NCBI GenBank assembly: GCA_039000515.1
Contig: JBCFYV010011135.1
Location: forward strand, 24,475,139-24,539,138
Source of the DNA: Timema cristinae
Taxonomy: Eukaryota; Arthropoda; Insecta; Phasmatodea; Timematidae
Length of the DNA stretch: 64,000 bases
Reading direction: 5' to 3'
Made by a program: the position numbers and the translations under genes
The notes under the pieces: model-generated
Databases searched by the model: none
What the model saw: only the letters and a program-made list of their open reading frames with translations
Told to the model about the DNA's origin: nothing
Shown: piece after piece, positions 1-11,657 of the stretch
How the letters are laid out: each line of letters begins with the position of its first letter
Numbering within the stretch: the stretch's first letter is position 1

Positions 1-346
1 TGAAAGAAAAACAAATACAAAGAGAGAGAGAGAAAATAAACGGGAAATCACGTATCACTGTTGCAGTACGTGGCGAGTAATCTATGGTCAGCAAGTCACT
101 TGTTATTCAACGCTCCTACCGAGTGAGATAAATCACAATTAGACCCAGTTGTGGGGAAGTGCTCTGATTGGAAGCTACTGGGCTGCCCAGGTGGTAGGTA
201 CTACAACCGCTTGCCAACTCTATACATAGAGTGGGATTTTGGCAGGAACAAACTAATTACAAACATCTTTCTCTACACTCAAGTGTTGATAAAACACTAC
301 TGTTTTATAAATGTCATTTGATATTTAGTGATTATATAGATTAGTA
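1..346. other. Unannotated AT-rich sequence
   Basis: No convincing coding frame, RNA gene or repeat unit was recognised. A short GA-rich tract lies near the left edge. Confidence 0.4.
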
Positions 347-418
347 AACTTCGATGGTCTTGTGGTAAAGTGCTCGCCTAAGGAACAGATGTTCATGGGT
401 TCAAACCCAGACGAGGTC
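347..418 (+). repeat. tRNA-like head of a separate SINE-like repeat
   Basis: A 72-base tRNA-shaped segment. Its 5' end (AACTTCG) pairs with CGAGGTC at 412-418 at six of seven positions. It has a box A-like TGGTCTTGTGGTAAAG and a T-arm around GGGTTCAAACCC. The anticodon region is poor and a non-tRNA body follows, so it looks like the head of a SINE or a tRNA pseudogene (Pro-like) rather than a working tRNA. It lacks the 3' tail shared by families A-C. Confidence 0.45.
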
Positions 419-773
419 AACGGATTTATCTTGAGTGATAAACATACGTTGCACAACCTCTTTCGGAAGGGAAATCAAGTCGCTGGTCCCATGTCGATAA
501 TGGCATGTAGAATAACCCTGGAAGTTATGTGAAAATACCTTTTCCAGCAAAAATTTGTGGGTTCTTTTACATTTGCTCATAGAAATTAGGTGTGGAAGGC
601 TCCGAGAGGATCATCGCACTTTCAGGACTACCCTAATACACCCAGATGGTGCGGACATCAGTAAGCACTAATTAGCCGGAAAGCTTAGTGCATTTTCAGC
701 TCTGGATGGATGGGAACCACAGCAAGCCAACCTTCAAATAGATTCCCCCCCCCTTCACCCCCCAAAAAAGTCC

Positions 774-960
774 CACTTCGGTGGCCGCATGGTATAAGGG
801 ACTACTCTCGCAGTAGACTAGATTGCCGATGACGAGGAGATAAAGGTTCAAATCTCGGTCGGGTATACTAAGGGTGTTTTTTACAAAATTGTTTTTCTAC
901 TCTTACTCCCCTCAAATGTGGGTACACGTCCTTTAGATTCAACATTCTTCATCCCTAAAA
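774..960 (+). repeat. SINE-C copy, 3' end missing
   Basis: Starts with CACTTCGGTGGCCGCATGG, continues through box B (GGTTCAAATCTCGG) and the body, and stops at CCTAAAACATT where a SINE-A in the opposite orientation begins. The shared tail is absent, so it was truncated by, or fused to, its neighbour. Confidence 0.85.
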
Positions 961-961
961 C

Positions 962-1251
962 ATTATTATTAGCACCGCGTCTTACTACCCATTCGGGTTA
1001 CTACGCAATTACACTAATGTGTAATGCTATGATGATTGTGAAATGAAATGGAGGACCTACAGTTTAACGTGAGATCCGAACCAAGGTGGAGGTCTGGCAT
1101 TCCACACATTCACAAGTTGTGATTAATACACGTCTTGTCAGAGGTGAAGGAAGGGTTTGGCAATCAGATAAATCTGTGCCGGGACCGAGGAGTGAACCCC
1201 GGACCTCCAGCACAGAAGTCCGACACCTTACCACTAGAACACCAGGTCACC
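962..1251 (-). repeat. SINE-A copy, nearly full length
   Basis: On the minus strand this runs from GGTGACCTGGTG at 1251 to the tail and AAT repeats at 962. Box B appears in reverse as a variant of GGATTGAACC. It is the long subfamily, which keeps the TTGTGATTAATACACG segment. The 71-aa open frame here is a by-product. Confidence 0.9.
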
Positions 1252-1417
1252 GACACATTCTTAAAACAATAGCGCAGCTAGTTTATATGCGATCAACCTG
1301 AACAGGTAATTAGACGCAGTGATTAAAAAAAATCACTTGAAAGGGTATAGTCAAATTTTCATAGAAAGACCTTTTAGTAAATACATTTTTTATGGTCAAC
1401 ATTTGTAACATTTTATA

Positions 1418-1440
1418 TTATTATTATTATTATTATTATG
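1418..1440. repeat. (ATT)n microsatellite
   Basis: A run of ATT triplets with no SINE body next to it. It may be an orphan SINE tail. Confidence 0.7.
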
Positions 1441-2065
1441 TTATAGGTTTTTAAAACATCTATCAAAAGTAATAGTTGCAGATCACATGACTTTCTGTAT
1501 AAATACATTAAAGTAAATCTGGCAACTTTTCTAGCTATCAAATAAGGTCCTTTCTAAGAAAATCTGACTATACTCTTATTATCCTCAGCTGTGGAAATAA
1601 TGTGCTTGCGAGAAAAATTACGGAGGAAAAAATGTCAGCCTTCTCCTTTTTTACTTTTTTTTAGCGCGTGGAACAAAAAATAAACGAATATAGAAAAGAA
1701 TTCTTCGAGTGGATCGCTTTAATTTCTAAATTACAAGTTCAATTGGCGATCGCGGCCTTGGTACGTTACACATTTTGTGAATGGGAAGCCGGCAACTGAC
1801 ATTTAGGACTCTTATTTTGTTTGTGCAGCTGAGGATAACCATCAATTAGAGAAGAGAATTCACCCCGGTCACCCAATTGTTGCCAATCAAAAAGAGCCAA
1901 GCTGTTTCGTTAGCTAAGGATGTGTTACCGAGAGAAAAGTATCGATTATCATTCAATGAAATTTCGAGAAATTTGAAAATTCTAATGCCCGTGCAAAATT
2001 TGAGGATGTGGGAGACGAAAGAAAAAAAAAAACTTTTTTTTAATAGTTTTTCTAGCAAAATAATT

Positions 2066-2330
2066 TATCTACTAAAATAAATCAAATATTTATCCAGTAC
2101 AAACAAAGAATTGCATTTTCTTCACACGGTGATATCAACAGTTGTTGAAGATCTGTCAAAGGCATAGCGGCATTAGATGAGAAACTTTTAAAAAAAAGAG
2201 AAAAAGTTGTCACTAAATTCCAAGACACCCTCAACAGATATTCAACAACTGTTGATATCACCATGGGAATAAAATTAAACTCTATGTCCCTACTGGAGTA
2301 ATATTTGATTTATTTAGATCAAATAATGTT
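2066..2330. mobile_element. TTAA-type palindromic MITE, copy a (core only)
   Basis: An inverted-repeat core: ATCAAATATT, then GTGATATCAACAGTTGTTGA, and the mirrored TCAACAACTGTTGATATCAC near 2241-2260. The centre carries the family block with ATTAGATGAGAAACTTT. The outer GGTGGGAG termini are not seen, so this copy is incomplete. Confidence 0.8.
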
Positions 2331-2387
2331 TTTTTCTATAAAATAACCGATTTAAAGAGAAAATAAAGTATCGCCAGATGGATTAAG

Positions 2388-2676
2388 ACTTATTATTATT
2401 ATTATTATTATTATTAGCACAGCGTCTTAATACCCGTTCGGGTTATACGCACTTACGCTAATGTGTAATGGTAGGGTGATTGTGAGATGAAATGAAGGAT
2501 CTACAGTTTAACGTGGAATCCGAACCACGGTGGAGGCCTGGCATTCCCCACATTAACAAGATGTCTTGTCAGAGGTGAAGGAAGGGTTTGGAAATCAGAT
2601 AAATCTTTGCCGGGACCGAGGATTGAACCCCGGCCGCCAGCATAGAAGTCTGACACCTTACCCCTCCAGGTCACCT
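2388..2676 (-). repeat. SINE-A copy, short subfamily
   Basis: The reverse complement runs from GGTGACC at about 2675 to a long ATT run at 2388. It has CACAAG-ATGTCTTGTC, lacking about 13-15 bases found in other copies, and the CCGGCCGCCAGCATAG variant. It marks a subfamily also seen near 32.5 and 40.4 kb. Confidence 0.9.
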
Positions 2677-2910
2677 AAGACATATTGGCCAAGCATTTGA
2701 AGTCACTCCGCACACAAACCAGCACATTACACATACAAAGCTATATGGAAGACAAACTCAATTGTTATAAATCAGGTCACATTTTAGAACTTTAATTAAT
2801 AAATATTTAAAATTCACACCAATGTCCAACTAATGTCATCACTCTACTTATTAAATAAAAAAATAAATGTGTGACTGTTTCAGTATCAAAATATAACTGC
2901 TGTTTACTGC

Positions 2911-3300
2911 GTGACGTAAACAATGACATAATTAAATTCCTCCAAGTGGTGCTAGCTTTATATTCTCTTTAGCATTGACGTAAACAATGATATAATTAAA
3001 TTCCTCCAAGTGGTGCTAGTTTTATATTCTCTTTAGCATCGACATAAACAACGACATAATTAAATTCCTCCAAGTGGTGCTAGCTTTATATTCTCTTTAG
3101 CATTGACGTAAACAATGACATAATTAAATTCTTCCAAGTGGTGCTAGCTTTATATTCTCTTTAGCATTGACGTAAACAATGACATAATTAAATTCCTCCA
3201 AGTGGTGCAGGCTGCTTTATATTCTCTTTAGCATTGACGTAAACAATGACATAATTAAATTCCTACAAGTGGTGCTAGCTTTATATTCTCTTTAACATTG
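2911..3300. repeat. 64-bp tandem repeat, about six copies
   Basis: The unit begins GACGTAAACAATGACATAAT and ends CTTTATATTCTCTTTAGCAT. Starts at 2913, 2977, 3041, 3105 and 3169 are exactly 64 bp apart. The fifth unit is 67 bp because of a small insertion (AGG, 3209-3212 area). Units differ at few positions, so expansion was recent. No frame or known satellite recognised. Confidence 0.95.
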
Positions 3301-4130
3301 ATAAAAACTGCAAAAACACTTCCCTATTCTCGCGTCAGATAATTTAAAAACGTAAACCACAAATTACACAGTAGAAAACCGACTGTAATTTAAGAGAAAG
3401 AAAATTTAGCTTTTTATTTATAGATGTTTATGTTTATTTCACAGATACTTTGTGGTTAACGTTTCCAACCCCACCCCTCCCATCTTTCCAACACCATAAA
3501 ATTGTTTGTTTTTATAATTTTTTAACAGTTTTAGCTGAAATGTTTGCTTTTAAGAGCCCCACGTTTGTTTTATTTTAAGGTCATTAGATGATACTATTTT
3601 ATTGCACAATTTTAACATGTGATTCAATTTCAAACCATAACAGTTAATATTAATATTATAAATATTTCGTTCGCTACACCTCATATTAATGTATCGCTAG
3701 ACTAAATTACAATGTTAAAATTGTACAACAAAGTTTTTACTGTCGAAATGACCTAATATTTTTTAAAGTTTGTGTGTCTGTTCAGACAGTGAAATTTGTA
3801 AACAAAATAAAAAAAATCTTAATATTATGTAGCTAATACCATTGCCATCACCATAATTGAAGATAAATTTAAGTATATATAGTATTCAATTAGTAGAAAT
3901 AATACTATCCGATATTACTGTTCTAGTATAATAGTTAATATTCAAAACTGTTTCACATGCAAATCCTCGGTTCTGAGAACGAAGTTAATATTTATAAATA
4001 TTGAGCTAGCCTTCCTCAAACAAATAAAAGTAATTTTTTAAAAATGATCACAACAGCACATTCTAAGATTATTAAGAATAGTTTTGGTGATTTTGAAATT
4101 TACTGCCATTCCTATTATAAATTAAAGGAG
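3301..4130. other. AT-rich sequence without recognised features
   Basis: Very AT-rich with stop codons in all frames. No family match was seen. It could be old decayed repeat or intron. Confidence 0.4.
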
Positions 4131-4139
4131 TGAGGAGAT

Positions 4140-4400
4140 ATTCCCCTACGCGCAGACGGTGCCCTTCACAGATAGCTAAAAATACCATACATCACATGTC
4201 ACCATTAATCCCTTGCCATTATGTAAATGAACACTCTTCTTGATAGACATTCGCTAATAAATCAATCAAGGTTTATCATTAAAACACAGTACAGCGCTGT
4301 TAAGTGTGTCACCGCATACTAGCGCCCCTGGTGACAGATAACTGCAAGCATTCTCAAGGTTCTTTCACTATCGACGTATTGTGTCTATTCCATAACTCTC
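4140..4400. promoter_or_regulatory. Candidate regulatory segment with a CTCF-like motif
   Basis: A less AT-rich, apparently single-copy stretch. AGCGCCCCTGGTGACAG at 4321-4337 reads in reverse close to the animal CTCF core (CCAGGGGGCGCTA), one G short. ATAAATCAATCAAGG at 4257-4271 resembles a Pbx/Hox composite site. Motif resemblance alone is weak evidence. Confidence 0.25.
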
Positions 4401-5279
4401 AGTCCCTGGTTGTGAGAGGTGAACAATGATCTCTATAATATAATTGGATGGATATCCGTGGCTAAAATTTTCTATCTGTCGTCTACAGACCATTGTGTAG
4501 GAAAGAAGAAAACTTTCGGGTATTTCTTTCTCTCTTGTAAACCTATAAGTCGATGAAACATTAGGATATATTTTACTATTTTATGGGAATTTATAATACA
4601 TATCAGGGTGTGTATATGTAGGGAAGAGACCGCAAGGGAGGGGAGGAACAGATAGCAAATGTGCAAGTGAGAGAAGGAGAGTAGTAGATAGTGAAGGAGG
4701 AAGAATGGTGGAAGGATAGAGGGAGATGGAGATATTTTACTAAACGGACCTGGCCACAGACTGGAAACGGTTCATGATGTTGGTGATCAGGGAGTGATAA
4801 GTGGATTACTAAAGTGTTTAACCATAATAAATATGTACTATATGACTTTTTTTTACAAAAGAATATATTCTGGGTAATTTCTAAACAATAACCATTTCAG
4901 CAACACGCTTGTGTAATAAGAACAAAGAGATCAAAGCAAGGGTTTGTTGAGTCTGTCCTTAGCAGACGACAGGATCGAAACGTCACGTTTTGATCGATTG
5001 CATTTGGTGTGTTCGTGCCCCTATAGAAGTATGTAGGTAGAGTTCACTAGAGTTGAAAGATCTTGGCAACGCATTAATCAGGGCAGCCACAAACTCTCAG
5101 AAATTCAATTCCCTAACATTTACCTCAACCAAAATTACAAATTTCATCGAATAAAATCTCAAAAGAAATTTATAAAGATGTTAGAATAACAAATACTCAA
5201 TTTGTTATGATTGATTATTTTTAGAAATGCACTCGAAAATAAATATAGGCCTACATCGATTTTGATAGAAAAAAACACC
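4401..5279. other. Intergenic or intronic sequence, nothing recognised
   Basis: A purine-rich stretch at 4615-4740 (GGAG/GAAGG motifs) and otherwise AT-rich DNA. No coding frame with plausible composition. Confidence 0.4.
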
Positions 5280-5516
5280 GGCTTCGGTGGCCGCATGGTC
5301 TAACACGCTATTCTCGTGTTAGAATAGTCTGCCAATGACGAAGAAATCATGGTTCGAATCTCAATCGGGTGTAATGAGGGTGGTTTTACCAAAACAGTTC
5401 TCCACTCTCCCTTCACGCAAACGAGAATACACTTCCTATAAATATAACCTTCCTAATCCCTAAAACCATTAGTGTAATTACCCGAACGGGTAATAAGACG
5501 CGGTGCTTAAAAATGT
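5280..5516 (+). repeat. SINE-C copy with shared tail
   Basis: Leu-like head (CTTCGGTGGCCGCATGGTCT), box B GGTTCGAATCTC, body and complete 3' end ACCCGAACGGGTAATAAGACG, followed by CTTAAAAA. Part of the sequence just before the tail hairpin is deleted. Confidence 0.9.
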
Positions 5517-5702
5517 TTAAGTGTTTTTATTCCTAAAAGGTACAAAACTAAATATATTTTTGTTTTGTTTTAGTGTGTCGTTATAAAAATCCAAACATTT
5601 AGTTAAATGTTTAATTAATGGCTTGGGGACAGTTTGTAAGGGTTGTCCTATAAACATGATTGGGTTGAAACCAAAATAGTTTTATTTGAATTAGTTTAAA
5701 AA

Positions 5703-5786
5703 TGACACCTATCGACACGGGAATTGAACCCGGATTACCTTTTACTTAGCGCATTAATACTCTAACACTGAGCTAACCAGGATTCT
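5703..5786 (-). repeat. tRNA-like remnant
   Basis: On the minus strand the segment reads TCCTGGTTAGCTCAGTGTTA (box A), then CCGGGTTCAATTCCCG (box B in a T-arm with four pairs). The acceptor stem does not close and no Pol III terminator is adjacent. A tRNA-derived SINE head or tRNA pseudogene; a similar box A sits at 62.6 kb. Confidence 0.4.
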
Positions 5787-5863
5787 TCCCGTGCTTAAGG
5801 TCATTCTTCTTTCATAGCTTAAGGCAGAGTCTGTTATGGACGTGTGGGAACCATGGGCTACCA

Positions 5864-6148
5864 TTATCTATTATTATTGTTATTAGCACCGCGCCTTACT
5901 ACCTTTTCGGGTTATACGCACTTACGCTAATGTGTAATGGTAGGGTGATTGTGAGATGAAATGAAGGACCTACAGTTTAACGTGGAATCCGAACCACGGT
6001 GGAGGTCTGGCATTCCCCACATTCACAAGTTGTGATTAATACACGTCTTGTCAGAGGTGAAGGAAGGGTTTGGTGATCAGATAAATCTGTGCCGGGACCA
6101 AGGATTGAACCCCGGACCCCCCAGCACAGAAGTCTGGCACCTTTGTTA
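5864..6148 (-). repeat. SINE-A copy, head truncated
   Basis: Tail and AAT run at 5864-5890, body to the box B region, then a break at GGCACCTTTG before box A. The following bases (to about 6195) contain GGGTTCAATCCCC, another tRNA-like T-arm, so two different elements meet here. Confidence 0.85.
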
Positions 6149-6298
6149 AAGAAATGGTGTGCTAAGACAAAGATCTTGGGTTCAATCCCCATCTTTAAGT
6201 ATCAAATTTTCAATTTATTAAATTAATATGTTCTGACAAACTTTGCAAGTGTTTTGTTTTCAATTTCATTAATTTTTGAAAATCAATATCTGGTGAGT

Positions 6299-6345
6299 CC
6301 TTAGCTCAGTTGGTAGCTTGTCTGCCTACTGAGATAAGTGTTGAT
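6299..6345 (+). repeat. tRNA-like 5' half
   Basis: TCCTTAGCTCAGTTGGTAGC is a good box A/D-arm, but no T-arm follows at tRNA distance. A remnant only. Confidence 0.3.
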
Positions 6346-6440
6346 GAAAATATGAATTTACCCTTTCACATTGATAGATTGACGGCCGGGAGATTGGATG
6401 TTGTGCCTGTCCTAGTCTTAAGTTATATTATAAGACTAGA

Positions 6441-6915
6441 TAGCTGTTGCCCGCGGCTTTGCTCGCGTGGAAGTTGATTATATACAAATACGAAAATATA
6501 CATATGTATTTACAGATTAATTTAAAATATTACGTTACGTTGATGACCATAACTTGACCTCAGATCAAATATAATGCAAGTCCGATACAAACTTTCACCC
6601 ACTTTTTCATCCCTTATTAAATAAAATTTCCAAAATTCCTGAAACACGTATTTGTTTTACGTCAATAACCGAAATACAAAAATTTTGTTTATGTAACTTT
6701 CAAAATGACGGACTTTCATACATATTATAACATATTATCATCCCCTATTTTGACCCCTTTGGGGTGGAATTTTCTAAAATCCTTTCTTAGTGGGTGCCTA
6801 CATAACAAAATGAATATACAGTCCGAATTTCATGGTTGTAGCCTTGATAGTTTGCGCTCGGCGATGATGAATCAGTCAGTCAGTCAGGACATGTTATTTT
6901 ATAAGTATAGATATA
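6441..6915 (+). mobile_element. LINE 3' end, RTE-like (inferred)
   Basis: Begins AGCTGTTGCCCGCGGCTTTG, a start typical of 5'-truncated RTE-type copies in arthropods. It ends with TCAGTCAGTCAGTCAGGACA and TTATAAGTATAGATATAT, the usual 3' end of such copies. Only the untranslated 3' part is present. Confidence 0.55.
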
Positions 6916-6919
6916 TATG

Positions 6920-8330
6920 AAGCTATGACAGGCCTAACAAGCCGGCAGAATAAAGAAGTGAACCAGACAACAGGCTGGAAACAGTAATGGATGTTAAATT
7001 ATCTTATGAATAAAGAGTAAAAAATTGGGTAAACCCACCTTACTTGTTAAATTTTCCCAAATAATTTAAATTTACAAATGTGATAATCCAAAACGATGTA
7101 TTTCTACAATATTTCTGAAAAGAAGAATCTGGTTGCAATGAATGTTAGGTCCATCCAAAGTTCTGCAGGCCGCAATTTTGAAATGCCTACTAGAGAATAT
7201 CACAAGTGAAGATTACAATTTGAGCCCACCTCCTTTTCCTCCTACCAGAAGGGATTCCTACGCAAGCCCCTGAGTCCAACGCTGACCTCATTTATTCGAT
7301 CAGAATAGATCGTTGTGTACATAATAAATATCAAAAAAGATAGGAAAACGACAAACATTCAGCTTGGAACCACAAAAAGAAAAGTTCAACACTTTAGGAT
7401 TTAAAAAAAAAATCCCATGGCATCAGCCCGCAAATAAGCTATACCAACTGAGCGGCCACATTTGCGGATAGAGGGTGTCACGTGGTCAACACAGCGAACC
7501 CTCAGGCCATTAATCTCGGTTTTCTAGACAGGAGCCGATACCTAATTATTCAAGTAGCTCCTCATTTATTCTCATGATACTGCATTAGACCCCGTTTCAG
7601 ACTCACTGCTTCACAAAAAAAATATGGAAGTATCGGTGATTGAACCCGTGACCTTTGGGTCGGTAGCTAAAAATTTCATAAATACAACTTTCAGATTTAT
7701 GTTCACGCCTACCCTCCTCCACCCGAAATAATGGTTTAAGCCTTGATTACAGTTAGCCACAGTCTTGAAGAGGATGAGAAAGGAGATAAACGTCCCTCCT
7801 ACCCCCTCCTCACTTGTAATACTCATTATTATAATAATATTAACCTTTATTTTACACTATTATATGTTATTTTCTCCGTCAAGTTATTTATTTTCAGGTC
7901 ACGCTTTAAAAAATGATTCAAGAGAAATGTTTGCACTTTTTTTTTTCTTTCCCTCTTTAGACGATGCAAGCACTTCCTCATTAGATAAATGCCCCGTCAA
8001 ACGCCCACCCGAAATTAGTAGCCAACCCAAGCCATCACCCCTCTTCTCTCTCTCTCTCAAAAAAAAAAAAAGTAAGGGCCTTGGCCTCCTTTATGAGCGC
8101 CCAGACATGATTCGTCGACTCGGTCGAAAACGGATCCGAGGTAATAACATAATATGTATGATGTCTTTTTTTTTGAGGTCGAGCAATGTTGGCAAGATTT
8201 GGACTCTTTCCTCACCGGAACGGTTACGCCAAACAGTAAAGTGGTGGGGTAAAGACACGAGAGTTGAGGTACGCATTTTTATAGTTTTTACAACCAAAAT
8301 ATATCTATGTTTTGGTATATTTAAATAAAA
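6920..8330. other. Sequence with weak tRNA-like fragments, no supported gene
   Basis: Contains tRNA-like scraps on the minus strand near 7420-7475 and 7630-7670. It also has a 187-codon frame at 7765-8328 made mostly of hydrophobic, poly-Lys and poly-Phe stretches from homopolymers, with no family resemblance. The frame contains a possible splice donor (CCGAGGTAATAA, near 8137). Confidence 0.35.
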
Positions 8331-8403
8331 TATTGCTCCAGCATTTAGCTTCTCTACAAAGTACTCTATTAGGTTAAGCTAGTCTGTAATTCATGATATG
8401 TAA

Positions 8404-8429
8404 AATATATATATATATATATATATATG
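8404..8429. repeat. (AT)n microsatellite
   Basis: A run of AT dinucleotides. Confidence 0.9.
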
Positions 8430-8559
8430 TATTTAGAAGGTCCATGTTAAATAGTTTAAACTTTAAAAAAAAAATCTGCAGTTGTTATGAAGTTCAAAGT
8501 TCGTAAATAAAGAAATTGAAGCCTAGCAATTGTGTGTGAGTGCGAGAGAGATAGAGATC

Positions 8560-8935
8560 CCCCCTAATCTTCCGAGAGAGAATAAAGCTACAGAAATATC
8601 CCGCACTCATCAATAGCCGCGGGTCACGTGACGTGGCCTACGCTGGAGAGTTGATATGTATGATCTGGCCAAACGGGAGCCGGATGTAAGGGAAGGATGA
8701 AAATAGCCAACCGCTCAAACATTTTTTTTTTGTTTTGTTTAGAAAAAAAAAAGTCCTCACCACCTTCCCGTGTGCTATGGAAACTTTTCTTTCGTCAGAG
8801 GGGCCGATCAGCGACGAAGTTTCTTAACATTACCACCGGCCGCGGTAATGAAACAGAGCTAATAGAGCTACCATGTTAACTTGCGGCCCGCGGACCTTCG
8901 GATGAGCCCACTTCGGTGGTTGAATGGTCTAAGGC
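8560..8935. other. GC-richer single-copy stretch
   Basis: Holds CCGCGGGTCACGTGACGTGG (8617-8636), which includes the E-box CACGTG, and further CG-rich words at 8836-8900. It could be regulatory; no promoter architecture is clear. Confidence 0.2.
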
Positions 8936-8944
8936 GGGGTTTCT

Positions 8945-9325
8945 TTAGATGTAGATTTAGGGGAAGCGTGAAAATTTAAGTGTTGTTGCAATTTTTATAG
9001 CAAAACCATTTTTAGACCAAAATAAATCAAATATTTCTCCAGTACAGACATAAGAGTTTAATTTTATTTATGTTATAATGCTATCAACAGTTGTTGAATA
9101 TTTGTCATGAGCATGGCAATATTATATGATAAACATTTTAAACGAAGATAAAAAGTTGTCATTAAATTCCAGAACATCCTTAAGAAATATTCAACAAACT
9201 GTTGATATAACCATGTAAAGAAAATTATGTTTCTACTGGAGAAATAGTTGGTTTAAAAAGTTTTGCTATTAAAACTGAAAACATACTGACCTTTTCTTGC
9301 GTCCCTTACATCTCCACCTTAAGGC
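8945..9325. mobile_element. TTAA-type palindromic MITE, copy b
   Basis: Both arms are present. The core includes CAACAGTTGTTGAATATTTG and the mirrored ATTCAACAAACTGTTGATAT. The right end reads CTTTTCTTGCGTCCC, then CACCTTAA at about 9315-9322. The left terminus has decayed. Confidence 0.8.
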
Positions 9326-9630
9326 GATCACCTCGGTGAGCGAAAAAAAGTATCAGTCACCGTCAGACAACACAAGTACTAAGTAAAATGTATTATTGTA
9401 TTTTCCAAACGTTTCTACTTACCATAATCTCACCACAGTCTTATTTTCATAAGAAACCTGTTATTTGAAAACTAGAAACTAATGTTTTCATAATGAGATG
9501 AATAAAAAACTATTACAATAATAGTACCTATTTATATTCTTAGTCCGTTTAATTAATAACGTAAAGAGAAATTATACAGTAATCCTAGGGACGCATTATT
9601 GAACATTTTTGATAACTTTTAAATATATAT

Positions 9631-9693
9631 ATATTAGCCCCGCGTCTTACTACCCAACCAGGTTATACGCTTATGTACTAATTACGTTAATGG
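9631..9693 (-). repeat. SINE-C 3' end, first piece of a split copy
   Basis: TTAGCCCCGCGTCTTACTAC at 9634 onward is the reversed shared tail, followed by ACGCTTATGTACTAATTACG. The copy resumes at 9979 after a SINE-A insertion and again at 11773 after a hAT-like insertion. Confidence 0.85.
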
Positions 9694-9978
9694 GGTGACC
9701 TGGTGGTCTAGGGGTAAGATATCAAACTTCTGTGCTGGGGGACCGGGGATCAATCCTCAGTCCCGGCACAGATTTATCTGATTACCAAACCCTTCCATCA
9801 TCCTCTGACAAGACGTGTATTAATCACAACTTGTGAATGTGTGGAATGCCAGGCCTCCACCGTGGTTCGGATCCCACGTTAAATTGTAGGTCCTCCATTT
9901 CACAATCACCCTACCATCACACATTAGCGTAAGTGCGTATAACCCGAACGGGTAGTAAGACGCGGTGTTAATAATAAT
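9694..9978 (+). repeat. SINE-A copy inserted in a SINE-C, 14-bp TSD
   Basis: Full element from GGTGACCTGGTGG to GCGGTGTTAATAATAAT. It is flanked by the direct repeat AATTACGTTAATGG at 9680-9693 and 9979-9992, which is host SINE-C sequence. Confidence 0.95.
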
Positions 9979-10139
9979 AATTACGTTAATGGGCTAGGTA
10001 TAGAAAAGGCCAAATTTAGATTAAGTGTACCCACATTTGCGTAGATAAAGAGAGAGTGGGAAACAGTTTAAGAAAAAACTTTACTGAGTACATCCGACCG
10101 TAATCAAGACACAATCTCCCCGTCATCAGTAGACTAATT
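9979..10139 (-). repeat. SINE-C, middle piece
   Basis: Continues the split copy: GTGTACCCACATTTGCG and AGTACATCCGACCGTAATCA up to CATCAGTAGACTAATT, where the hAT-like element at 10140 begins. Confidence 0.85.
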
Positions 10140-10208
10140 CAGTGCTTCTCAGTTTTTTATTGTTCACGGCACACACTTTTTCCCGTGAGTCCTGGTGGCA
10201 CAATGGCC

Positions 10209-11120
10209 TAGTTAGTGATGGGCACAATCGAGTAAAAATAATCGCGCAACTCGATTGTGTTGTATAATCGGGAGTACTCGTTTCTTCCGGGATTACTCGA
10301 GTAACTTTACTCGGACCTTGTTATTCTTTTATTTTCTCTTTTCTTTACCGGCTAAGTGAGAATCGACCTTATTGACGGGACTGTTTACCATGCTATTTCC
10401 ATTTAAAAGTCATTCCATTAGAGCTCATTTTTTCATAAACAGTTTCTGCTGCTACGTAAAAATGTCCGTTTATGATTTAAATGTTACAAGTGCATTTTCA
10501 ATACAAAATACTCGCAGATGTAAGGTACACAATCGAAAAGCATGCTAACTAGGCGTATCACATTTCCGATTCTTTTTAAAAGTACTCGATGAAAGCTACT
10601 CGATTTTTTTTTTACCCGGTTTCCTCGGCAGTCTATTTTCACAATCGCATCTAATGAAACTAATTATTGTCTTTCTTAATTATTTTGATTATAATTTCTC
10701 CTTAGTAAAATATGATTATTTATAAATGGAAACTAATTAGATTAAGAAACAAAATAGAAAAATAAAGTTTTCACTTTAAATTTTCTTTTAATTGTTATCA
10801 ATTTCTCATGAATGTATAAAGAAAAGTTTATTTTATTAAACAGAGAACAAAACAATTATTTTTTTGTGAGACTTCTTAAAACGCATAGTTACATATTTGA
10901 CTATATGCAACATGAAACCTGAAAAAAAAAAGAGGGTGGAGGTCTGTCAGTGTCGACTAATTACAACAGGAAGAGATTATTGACATGTTATATGTGTTGA
11001 ATTCCAATGCAAGACTCCCGAGTAATGTTGTCCAACCGATTGCCACGGGACGATTAGAGTAATTTGAATCGATTCTTTTTTAAAGAGAATCGAATAATTA
11101 CTCGATTGTGCCCAATACTA
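10209..11120. mobile_element. Inner hAT-like element with near-perfect 8-bp TSD
   Basis: Inverted ends GTGATGGGCACAATCGAGTA and ACTCGATTGTGCCCAATACT. The flanking repeats are CAATGGCC (10201-10208) and CAATGACC (11121-11128), one mismatch. The interior is non-coding, with subterminal ACTCGA/TCGAGT words typical of this hAT type. Confidence 0.85.
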
Positions 11121-11225
11121 CAATGACCATACAAGTTGGCAACACTGTGGGGGACTTGTGTATTCGCGTGCTCAGAGAGTTATCTCTAAAGTGGAACAGG
11201 AAATGCATATGTATCTTCTATTAGA

Positions 11226-11499
11226 CAGTAGACTACAATTTTAGCACCGCATCTTACTACCCGTTCGGGTTATACGCTTTAAGTACTAATTACGCTAATG
11301 GATTAGGAATTGGGAAGGTTGAATTAGAGGAAGTGAACCCGCATTTGCGTGGAGGGAGAGTGGAAAACCATTTAGGAAAAACCACCCCCAGTTCACCCGA
11401 CCGAGATTCGAACCTCGATCTCCCCATCCTCAGCAGTCGAGCTCAACACGACAAGCGCGTTAGCCAACTACGCCACCGAGGCGGGTCAGTAGACTACAA
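11226..11499 (-). repeat. SINE-B copy with 13-bp TSD
   Basis: The element occupies 11239-11486: reversed tail TTAGCACCGCATCTTACTAC on the left, head ending CCACCGAGGCGGGT on the right. The TSD is CAGTAGACTACAA at 11226-11238 and 11487-11499. The 64-aa open frame across it is incidental. Confidence 0.95.
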
Positions 11500-11632
11500 A
11501 TTGAACGTTTGTGTAAGAAACGAATAGCAAAATTTCCTAAGTAATTACTCAACTCTTCTGATTGTGAGCCATTAAATTATCTGGAACATAAATATATAAA
11601 GGATTTAGAATATTTCCCCCTTTATTTATTAA

Positions 11633-11657
11633 AAATATATATATATATATATATATA
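11633..11657. repeat. (AT)n microsatellite
   Basis: An AT dinucleotide run inside the outer hAT-like element. Confidence 0.9.

Noticed and set aside
7765..8328. 187-codon open frame
   Set aside because: Composition driven by T-, A- and TC-runs; no domain, signal or family pattern. The hydrophobic stretch comes from ATT/ATA repeats.
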